This document shows, in pieces, positions 1-6,026 of a stretch of 6,026 bases of DNA; positions within the stretch are counted from its first letter, which is position 1; every line of letters begins with the position of its first letter. Below the pieces are notes generated by a model that saw only the letters and a program-made list of their open reading frames with translations, did not search any database and was not told where the DNA came from. This stretch comes from DASXTS01 sp036505275 (GTDB lineage Bacteria > Actinomycetota > Actinomycetes > Mycobacteriales > Pseudonocardiaceae). The position numbers were made by a program, and so were the translations under genes. The stretch lies in NCBI GenBank assembly GCA_036505275.1, contig DASXTS010000282.1, positions 1-6,026 on the forward strand. The letters run 5' to 3'.

Positions 1-3000
1 CGGCCTTGCGGTTGCCGGCCTTCTTGTGCAGGCCCTGGCGGACCTCCTCGTCGTAGCGGGTGAAGTTGAGTTCGAGGAGACGGTCGAGGATCTCGGTCTG
101 CACGCTGGGGTCGATGGTGAAGCGGCGGCCCTGGCGGGTGCCGTGGAAGCCGTATTCGAGGTCGAGGTCGGTCCAGCCGTACGCCTCCGCCACGGCGAAG
201 TCGACCTCGGTGTGGATCTCCCGCAGCCGCCGCACGTCCTGGTCCCGGTGCGACTCGTCGTGCACCAGGTTGTAGAGCTTGGTCAGCCCGAGCTGCCGTT
301 CCAGCATCACCGACCGCCGGAACGAGTGCAGCTCCGCGCCCACCTGATCCATCCGTTCGGTCAACTCCGGCTGCGGAAACGTCTCGAACCCGTCCGAGGG
401 GGTGTAACGAAGCCCCGCACCTGCACCAATTGTCGAGGTTCCCTTAATTCTCCACCACGCGAAGTGAAATATACTCGACAGTAACGCGAGGTAGGAACTT
501 TGATCCGTAGCGATAACAACAATCTGTTCGCTCATTACCGGGCCGCTTGACACCCAGACCGGCAGGCCCGTATTACTGACACGTGCGATCGCCAAGATTC
601 GCTTGAGTCCGGAAACGGCCTTGAGCATAGCTGGCCGCTTCTCGGCGTATTGCCACCAGTAGTCCCGGTATACCTTTCTGTTATTCTGAGTGCGAAACGG
701 AAGTACGTACCGCTCGACGATCGCAAAGCAGTCGGCGTATTCAGCAGCTCGGCGCTGGCTCCAGTCATGGAAGTTAATCACCCAGCGGGCTGCGGAGTCA
801 TCGAAACGGGAGTTCAAGTCCTCGCCGTTGAGGTACGGGAACAGCACATCGCGATTGCGAGGGTCACGTTCGATCAGCCGCCGCGCCTGATTTGGTTCGA
901 GGATGAAACCGGTGCCGAGGATGTACGAACCGATGAACGACTGCCCGGCGTTGGCGGCTAGGCGATAGGGCTTACCGGTGACGCGGGACCGGGAGTCGAG
1001 GGATGAGGTAATGCCCTGGACCGGGCGGCCGTCGAGGTGGAAGACCTCACCCTCCTGGGTCTGACCGACCCAGAGCAGGGAGACCTCCAGTGACGCTGTA
1101 CCGGGCCAGGGTTGTGACTTGACGGCGCGGTAGACCTGCCAGCCGTTGCCGACGGCCTGGTCTAGGCCGACCTCGCGGGTGTCGCCCTGGGCGATGGTGT
1201 TGGTGGCGATGATGCCGACCCGGCCGCCGTCCACGATGTCGAGGTTGCGGAGCAGGAAGTAGGAGCACAGGTCGGCGCTGCCCCGGCGGCCGTAGGCGAG
1301 CCGGTCCACCAGGTACTCGCGCACATCCTGACCGATCGAGCCGGTGAGGCGCTGCCCGCCGATGAACGGGGGGTTGCCGACTACGGCGTCGAAGCCGCCG
1401 TGGCACATGACCTCGGGGAACTCCAGGGGCCAGTGGAAGGGGCGGATTGGGGTGGTGCGGTTGCGGCTGAGCCAATCGGTGACGAAGGCGCGCAGGCGGG
1501 CCTCGGCGGGCGAGTCGGCGCGGCCACGCAACAGGTTGCCGGCATCGACCGAGATGCCGCTGAGGCGGCCGACATAGCGGGCGTCGCCCTCGCCGGCCGT
1601 GCTGAGCGCGGCGCCGACTACGCCGTCGGCCACCACGCGGAGCCGGGTGGTCAGCTCGTCGGCACTGCACAGGAGCGCGGTCTTGGCGTTGATGTCGGCG
1701 AGGTCGTCGGCGGGGTGGTGCTCGATGCGCCGGCGCAGCTCCGCAGCCTCGGCAAGCGCCGGGCCGACGAACTCGTCGATGTGGCCGTCGAGGCGGCCGG
1801 TGGAGTCCCAGCCGACGCCGTCGGGGTCGAGGTGCAGGCGCTCGATCTGGGCTTCAGTGCGCACGCCGATGAGCGAGTCGCCGCAGCGCAGGGCGTGGTC
1901 GACGAAGCCGAAGGGCTTGCCCTTGGCCAGGGTAACCAGCCAGAGCGAGAGCTTGGCGAGGTCGACGGCCATGTCGTCGCGGTCGACGCCGTAGATGCAG
2001 CGCGCGGCAACCAGGCGCATCGCGGCCAGGCGCACGTCGTCGGCAGTACCCGTCACGTCGTCGGGAAGGCCGTCGCGCTCCCACGCCTCGACTACGCGCT
2101 CGGTGAGAAACCGGCAGGCGGCGACGAGGAACGCGCCGGAGCCCATGGTGGGGTCGCACACCTTGAGCGCCAGCAGCTCCTCGGCGGTGCGCAGACGGTG
2201 CACGCCCGGCGACGAGTGGACGAAGCACAGCGGCGCGAGGGTGTGCTCGACGACCTCCTCGGCCAGCACCTTCGGGGTGTAGTGGGTGCCGGTGGCGCGG
2301 CGGTCGCCGACCTGGGTGAAGAGGATCGAGCCGGCCGGGAACACGGTGGGCTGGCCGCGCAGGTCGGTGCGCAGCAGGCCCCAGTACGGAGTGACGCGCT
2401 CAGCCAGCGCGCCGTCGTTGTCGCAGGCGGCATGAAGGGCGGCAGCCTCGGCGGGGCTTGGCCGTGCCGTGAGGGCCTTGTCCACCCGGGCGGCGCTGAG
2501 GCCGCAGCGTTCCGCGAGCCACGGGCGCGGGTCGGACTGCTGCTCGACGAGGGTCAGCGGCAGCTCGGGTTCGAGCTTGCCGATGAGGCCCACGTGCGGC
2601 TTGGTGACGCGCAGGCAGGAGAACTCCAGCAGGCCCTCGTAGACGTGGCCGATCTGCTCCACGTCGAGGCCGGTGTAGCTCAGCCGTTCGGCGGCCTTTC
2701 CCTTGTGCCGCAGCAGGAGCAGCGCGTCGAGGATCTCCTGCACGACGCGGTCGGTGACGGCTGCGCGGGCCAGCCACGAGTAGCGGGCCGGGTCGAACAG
2801 CGAGCCGCCGTGGGCCGGGATGCGCAGGTCGGGGTGCTCGCAGCCGCCGTGCACGGCGGCGAAGGTGGCGAGCAGTCGGGGCCAGGCGGCGCTGCGCCGG
2901 TCGCCGACCTCGTCGCCGTGGCGGTCGCGGGCCTCGGTGAGCTGCTGGTGCAGGGTGGTGACGGCGTAGCCCTCGGCGTAGACGGGGTCGCCGGCCGGCA

Positions 3001-3886
3001 GCAGGTCGCGCTGCTCGGCGTAGAGCAGGAACACCAGGCGCAGCAGCGTGGTGAGCGAGCCGCGGTAGAGCTCCCGGTCGGGCACCTCGGAAAGCAGGGT
3101 GCCGCCGGACTCGCGGTCCAGGCGGGCCAGCTCGGCGACGAACAGCTCGACGGCCTGGCGCACCTGGCCGCCGAGCGTGGTGGTGATCTCGGACTGGGCG
3201 TCGGCGGTGCGGGCGAACAGCGCCGCCAGGCTGTCGGTGGCGGTGCCGTCGGCTGTATAGGGAGCGCGCAGCACTCGGGTGGCGCCGAGCAGGGTGGCGA
3301 AGGCCCGCAGCAGGATCGGCTCCTCCTGCCACAGGTCGGCGTCGAAGGTCGCGATACTGGTCGGGCCGCCGCGGACGGCGTGTACGAGCAGCCAATGGCG
3401 GCCGTCGGTGACCAGCGCGAGCGGCACCGCGGTGTCGCGGCAAACCCGTGCGGCCTCCTCGGCGAGGTCGGTCAGCTCGGCGAGCGGCGTGCCGGCCGGG
3501 CGCCGGTGCACGTGCAGCCGGGTGGCCCGGCCGGTGTCGGGGTCGGGGCCGAGCACCACCTGGTCCGGCCGCGGGGTGCCGCGGAACTCGGCGTCGGTCA
3601 GCGCCGTATCGCGCAACACCGCCGGGCCATAGCGCAGCAGCTCGGTGAGCACGAAGTCGACCCACGCGGCGCCGAGGGTGGCCGGGTCGGCGTCGAACTC
3701 GGCCCACGCCTGCCTGGCCCGCTCGCGCGTCGGGGTGTCGAGCGCCTCCAGGCCGGCTGGCAGCGCCGTGGTGAGCACCGGCAGCGACAGGAACGGGCCG
3801 GCCGGGGCGAGCAGCGCGAGCCAGTCGGCGTGCTGCTCGGCGACGGTCGGCTGCTTCGGCCGTCCCCGGCGCGTCGTGGCGGTCAT
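1..3886 (-). CDS. drmMI: Adenine-N6 DNA methyltransferase of class 1 DISARM, DrmMI (3' end outside window)
   Basis: This giant Eco57I/PglX-like methylase would transfer a methyl group from SAM to adenine N6 in a specific DNA site, marking host DNA. The frame is open from ATG at 3886 to the left edge (1295 codons). In order: an N-terminal nuclease-like region (about 90-200) with PD at 107-108 and TDGRHW at 160-165; a helical block with RLVFLLYAEQR at 283-293 and VYEGLLEF near 415-422; the entry motif GTHYTP around 533-538; SAM motif I DPTMGSGAF from Asp578; VDRDDMAVDLAKLSLW around 634-649; CGDSLIG; PFHWPLEFPEV at 816-826; catalytic motif IV FDAVVGNPPF with Asn838. The target-recognition region follows, with PYLNGED at 1017-1023 and LRYTPSDGFETFPQP at 1159-1173. 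The end, ILDRLLELNFTRYDEEVRQG-like, is the usual C-terminal signature, so little seems to be missing. The start fits the ATGA overlap with drmD. Methylase function is near certain. A restriction or BREX PglX role is less likely, given the helicase neighbour. Confidence 0.82.
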   Translation of the reverse strand, partial: MTATTRRGRPKQPTVAEQHADWLALLAPAGPFLSLPVLTTALPAGLEALDTPTRERARQAWAEFDADPATLGAAWVDFVLTELLRYGPAVLRDTALTDAEFRGTPRPDQVVLGPDPDTGRATRLHVHRRPAGTPLAELTDLAEEAARVCRDTAVPLALVTDGRHWLLVHAVRGGPTSIATFDADLWQEEPILLRAFATLLGATRVLRAPYTADGTATDSLAALFARTADAQSEITTTLGGQVRQAVELFVAELARLDRESGGTLLSEVPDRELYRGSLTTLLRLVFLLYAEQRDLLPAGDPVYAEGYAVTTLHQQLTEARDRHGDEVGDRRSAAWPRLLATFAAVHGGCEHPDLRIPAHGGSLFDPARYSWLARAAVTDRVVQEILDALLLLRHKGKAAERLSYTGLDVEQIGHVYEGLLEFSCLRVTKPHVGLIGKLEPELPLTLVEQQSDPRPWLAERCGLSAARVDKALTARPSPAEAAALHAACDNDGALAERVTPYWGLLRTDLRGQPTVFPAGSILFTQVGDRRATGTHYTPKVLAEEVVEHTLAPLCFVHSSPGVHRLRTAEELLALKVCDPTMGSGAFLVAACRFLTERVVEAWERDGLPDDVTGTADDVRLAAMRLVAARCIYGVDRDDMAVDLAKLSLWLVTLAKGKPFGFVDHALRCGDSLIGVRTEAQIERLHLDPDGVGWDSTGRLDGHIDEFVGPALAEAAELRRRIEHHPADDLADINAKTALLCSADELTTRLRVVADGVVGAALSTAGEGDARYVGRLSGISVDAGNLLRGRADSPAEARLRAFVTDWLSRNRTTPIRPFHWPLEFPEVMCHGGFDAVVGNPPFIGGQRLTGSIGQDVREYLVDRLAYGRRGSADLCSYFLLRNLDIVDGGRVGIIATNTIAQGDTREVGLDQAVGNGWQVYRAVKSQPWPGTASLEVSLLWVGQTQEGEVFHLDGRPVQGITSSLDSRSRVTGKPYRLAANAGQSFIGSYILGTGFILEPNQARRLIERDPRNRDVLFPYLNGEDLNSRFDDSAARWVINFHDWSQRRAAEYADCFAIVERYVLPFRTQNNRKVYRDYWWQYAEKRPAMLKAVSGLKRILAIARVSNTGLPVWVSSGPVMSEQIVVIATDQSSYLALLSSIFHFAWWRIKGTSTIGAGAGLRYTPSDGFETFPQPELTERMDQVGAELHSFRRSVMLERQLGLTKLYNLVHDESHRDQDVRRLREIHTEVDFAVAEAYGWTDLDLEYGFHGTRQGRRFTIDPSVQTEILDRLLELNFTRYDEEVRQGLHKKAGNRKA
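421..900 (-). other. Low-GC island covering the target-recognition region of the methylase
   Basis: By hand count 421-540 is about 47% GC and 421-900 about 55%, against about 72% at 2101-2160, 77% at 5161-5220 and 80% at 4741-4800. Composition recovers gradually on both sides (about 65% at 361-420 and 961-1020). The reading frame is intact throughout and encodes roughly residues 996-1156, between the catalytic core and the C-terminal signature. Codons rare in high-GC genomes cluster here: AGA arginine at 449-451 and 677-679, ATA isoleucine at 470-472 and TTA leucine at 482-484. In this methylase family this part reads the DNA target, so the likely explanation is horizontal exchange of the specificity module. 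Relaxed selection on a variable domain could contribute. Confidence 0.7.
482..484 (-). other. Single TTA leucine codon in drmMI
   Basis: Leu1135 of the methylase is encoded by TTA. I found no other in-frame TTA in the visible parts of the methylase or the helicase. In Streptomyces, TTA is read only by the bldA tRNA, which accumulates late in development, so such a codon can delay or limit production. Whether this applies depends on the host genus, which the window does not reveal. Confidence 0.75.
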
Positions 3887-6026
3887 CGGCCGGCCGCCTG
3901 ACGGATCGCGGCTTCCCGTGCAATCGGTGCTGGTACCAGCAGCGTGACGGCCACCGGGAACCAGCGGGTGGTCGGGTCGGCGTAGCGGCGGCGCAGCGCG
4001 GCGATCTCGTCATCGCGCTGCTGCGGGATGGCGGCCAGCCGGGCGCGCAGCGCCTCGTGGTCGGCGCGCAACTGCTGCCGCTGTCCCTCGTCGACCTCGA
4101 ACAGGCTCGGCTGCTGCCAGCGGCCCACCTCGCCAAGTGCCGTGGTGATCGAGGTCTCCAGCTCAGCCAGCACGGCGGTGATGCCGGCCACCTCCTCGTC
4201 GCAGCGGTCGCGCAGCAGGGCACGCATCGAGCGCAGCCGCTGCTCGGCGCGCGTGTTGAGCGAGCGGGCCAGCGGCTCGGCCAGCACCGGCCACAGCCTG
4301 GTCAGCGTTGCGGCCATGGCATCGGCGGGTTCCTCCGAGGCGGTGGCCAGCAGCGCGGTGACCTCTTCCACCCTGCGCAGCAGGGCGAACCGGCCGCCCT
4401 CGACCAGGCCGCCGGCCGACACGATCTCCTCGTGCAGCCGCGCACCGTCCGCACCGGTGACCACCACGCGGCCGTGCGCGATGATCGCCGGCACGCGCAG
4501 CTCGTCACCGTGTACGACCCGCGCGGTGATGCGGCGCAGCTTCGCCGCGGTGCCGCCGGTGCGGGCCTGCGCCCACAGCTCGGCGCGCAGCAGCCGCATG
4601 CACATCTGCACCAGCCGGTGCCCGAGGTGCAGCAGCACCACATCGGTGCGGTCACCGGCGGCCTCCTGGTCGAAGGTCACCGGGCGCTCCACGCCGGTCA
4701 CCGGGTGGTGCAGCCCGTCGTTGCGGGCGGCGGCCCAGGCGCCGGGCAGCTGCGGCAGCCGGTAGACCTGGTCAGGGAAGCCGGCCGGTGCGGGCGCGGG
4801 ATGCAGGTCCTGGTTGTGCGCCAGGCGCAGCGCCGTGCTCACCATGCGGCGCACCGTCTCCGGATGCAGGTTCAGCCGAGTGCGGCTGCCCTTCAGCTCG
4901 TCGGTGAGCTTCTGCAGGTCGCGGGCAAGGTCGCGGTCGACCTTGAGCCGGGCCCTGGCCGTGCGGGTGACGATCTCGGCGTCGGCGGTCTGCCAGTCGG
5001 CGCGGCCGCCGACCATCTTCTGCTCGATCTGGGCGGCGATCACCTCGCCGGCGCTGCCTAGGTCCTCCCGGATGGTGTGCACCTTGCGCACCGCGACCTC
5101 CAGGAAGGCCAGCTCGTCCTCCAGCGAGCCCTCGGCGAAGTCGGCGTCCTGCCAGCCGGCCGGCACGAAGTGGTGGACCAGCACCACCGGCGCCGGCTGG
5201 CCGTGCCGGTCCACCCGACCGTTGCGCTGCTCCAGCCGGTTGGGGTTCCAGGGGATCTCCCAGTGCAGCACCCGGTGGCAGTGCCGTTGCAGGTTGATGC
5301 CCTCGCTCGCCGCGTCGGTGGCGAGCAGGATGCGCACCGGGTGCAGCGCCGGGTCCTCGGTGAAGACGTTCTTGATGCGCTCCCGCTCGTCGCGGTCCTG
5401 CCCGCCGTACAGCAGGGCGATCTGCTCGGGCCGGTAGCCGGCGACCAGCAGCCGCTCGTGCAGCCAGCGCTGGGTGTCGCGGTATTCGGTGAAGACGATG
5501 ATTCGCTCGGTGAACTCGGCCGGGTCACCGGCCGGCGGCGCGATCGGCGCCAGGTGCGTGAGCAGCGCGGCGAACTTGCTGTCCGGGCGGTCCTGCGCGC
5601 CGCGGGCCCAGGCGCGCAGCCGTTCCAGGGTCGCCTTCTCCTCGGCCGTGAGCGGTGCGGCGACGTGGCGGGCGGCGGCTAGCGCCTCGGCCTCGGCCTG
5701 CCGGTACTGCTCGTCGTCGTCGGCCGCCTCGTCCACCCGGTCGATGAGCACCGGCAGGCTGCCGGACACCGGCCTGGCCTCCTTGCCCGACATGGTGGCC
5801 AGGTGCACGTCGATCGTCTCCGCGAACGCCTTCGGGGACGAGAACAGCCGGCGCTTGAGCAGTGTGGTGACGAACTCGGCGGCCACCCGCCCGCCGGCGT
5901 CGCGGGCCGTCGCGCGGCGGCCAGCGGCGTAGGAGCGCAGCAGGTGGTGCGCCTGCCGCTCGGCATCGGTGTGGGCGACCTCCAGGTAGGACAGGTCGCG
6001 GGTGCCGAAGTACGGGGTGCCGTCCC
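3883..6026 (-). CDS. drmD: SNF2-like helicase of class 1 DISARM, DrmD (C-terminal part; 5' end outside window)
   Basis: This is an ATP-dependent superfamily 2 DNA translocase with an open frame from the right edge to a TGA stop at 3885-3883, giving about 713 visible residues. The frame continues upstream of a possible GTG at 5886, so that codon is internal. The second RecA-like lobe is clear: motif IV region IIVFTEYRDT (5473-5502), motif V ILLATDAASEGINLQ (5287-5331) and motif VI NPNRLEQRNGRVDRHGQ (5197-5247), which holds the Q..GR..R.GQ arginine-finger pattern. Walker A and DEAH motifs lie past the right edge. The approximately 400 residues after motif VI form the family-specific tail, including VVLLHLGHRLVQMCMRLLRA, a charged probable coiled coil, and a final segment RRRYADPTTRWFPVAVTLLVP-like near 3940-3995. 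In DISARM, DrmD precedes the adenine methylase, as here. Helicase identity is near certain. The DrmD name rests on the tail and on the neighbour; a generic RapA/SNF2-like helicase is the alternative. Confidence 0.8.
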   Translation of the reverse strand, partial: DGTPYFGTRDLSYLEVAHTDAERQAHHLLRSYAAGRRATARDAGGRVAAEFVTTLLKRRLFSSPKAFAETIDVHLATMSGKEARPVSGSLPVLIDRVDEAADDDEQYRQAEAEALAAARHVAAPLTAEEKATLERLRAWARGAQDRPDSKFAALLTHLAPIAPPAGDPAEFTERIIVFTEYRDTQRWLHERLLVAGYRPEQIALLYGGQDRDERERIKNVFTEDPALHPVRILLATDAASEGINLQRHCHRVLHWEIPWNPNRLEQRNGRVDRHGQPAPVVLVHHFVPAGWQDADFAEGSLEDELAFLEVAVRKVHTIREDLGSAGEVIAAQIEQKMVGGRADWQTADAEIVTRTARARLKVDRDLARDLQKLTDELKGSRTRLNLHPETVRRMVSTALRLAHNQDLHPAPAPAGFPDQVYRLPQLPGAWAAARNDGLHHPVTGVERPVTFDQEAAGDRTDVVLLHLGHRLVQMCMRLLRAELWAQARTGGTAAKLRRITARVVHGDELRVPAIIAHGRVVVTGADGARLHEEIVSAGGLVEGGRFALLRRVEEVTALLATASEEPADAMAATLTRLWPVLAEPLARSLNTRAEQRLRSMRALLRDRCDEEVAGITAVLAELETSITTALGEVGRWQQPSLFEVDEGQRQQLRADHEALRARLAAIPQQRDDEIAALRRRYADPTTRWFPVAVTLLVPAPIAREAAIRQAAGR
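3894..3899 (-). promoter_or_regulatory. Probable ribosome binding site for drmMI
   Basis: On the minus strand this reads AGGCGG, one mismatch from AGGAGG, with 7 bases between it and the ATG at 3886. It lies inside the last codons of drmD. Together with the ATGA stop/start overlap it supports 3886 as the methylase start and suggests re-initiation by ribosomes finishing drmD. A G-rich hexamer arises easily in DNA of this composition, so confidence is moderate. Confidence 0.5.

Noticed and set aside
26..961. Several short open frames on both strands across the low-GC segment (26-484 plus, 650-961 plus, 535-768 minus), considered as evidence for a small inserted gene or a broken methylase
   Set aside because: The methylase frame is uninterrupted through the whole segment and keeps family-typical motifs (PYLNGED, RYTPSDGFETFPQP), so there is neither an insertion nor a frameshift.
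1..3886. The methylase as BREX PglX or a stand-alone type IIG restriction-modification enzyme
   Set aside because: PglX is normally found with the BREX genes pglZ and brxC, none of which is visible, and the N-terminal region shows no intact nuclease site. The preceding SNF2-like helicase points to DISARM. This is not fully excluded without the flanking sequence.
1400..3901. An 833-codon plus-strand open frame opposite the methylase gene
   Set aside because: It is fully antisense to a gene with unmistakable methylase motifs. Its product is low-complexity, rich in Gly, Ala, Val and Gln, with no recognisable domain. Such frames are common opposite GC-rich genes.
2400..4223. A 607-codon minus-strand open frame spanning the helicase/methylase junction
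   Set aside because: It is in a different frame from both real genes, its product is dominated by Arg, Ala and Pro, and it would cross the conserved ends of both proteins. It is a frame shadow.
4057..5061. A 334-codon plus-strand open frame opposite the helicase
   Set aside because: It is antisense to the helicase tail, with a Gln/His/Gly/Ala-rich product and no motif. It is a shadow of GC-rich coding on the other strand.
5197..5502. The helicase as a RapA-type RNA-polymerase recycling factor
   Set aside because: The helicase motifs alone would allow this, but the ATGA overlap with a giant adenine methylase and the long family-specific tail fit a defence helicase much better.

Overview
The window is about 70% GC with strongly G/C-biased third codon positions, as in a high-GC actinomycete (Streptomyces, Micromonospora and Pseudonocardiales-type genomes are all compatible). 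This rests on base composition and codon use only; no taxonomic marker gene is present.

Two long genes, both on the minus strand and both cut by a window edge, fill essentially the whole window. Transcription runs right to left. From the right edge (6026) to 3883 lies the C-terminal part (about 713 residues) of an SNF2-like superfamily 2 helicase/translocase, called here as DrmD. From 3886 to the left edge lies a very large adenine-N6 DNA methyltransferase of the Eco57I/PglX-like type, called here as DrmMI. It has 1295 visible residues with no stop, and its C-terminal signature region is already reached at the edge. The two genes share an ATGA stop/start overlap (3883-3886), so they are almost certainly translationally coupled. 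There is no non-coding stretch longer than 300 bases. I see no RNA genes, insertion sequences, CRISPR arrays, promoters or terminators.

The order helicase then giant methylase is the first half of the known class 1 DISARM anti-phage system (drmD-drmMI-drmA-drmB-drmC). In that system the methylase marks host DNA and the helicases and the PLD-family protein act on unmodified incoming DNA. Only two of the expected genes lie inside the window; drmA, drmB and drmC would have to lie past the left edge. The DISARM assignment is therefore inferred from two gene families and their order.

The most notable internal structure is a low-GC island at about 421-900, inside the methylase's target-recognition region (about 55% GC by hand count, against 70-80% in sampled flanks). 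It carries rare codons and the only TTA leucine codon I found in either gene. This suggests that the specificity domain was exchanged horizontally, separately from the rest of the gene, and raises the possibility of bldA-dependent translation if the host is a Streptomyces.
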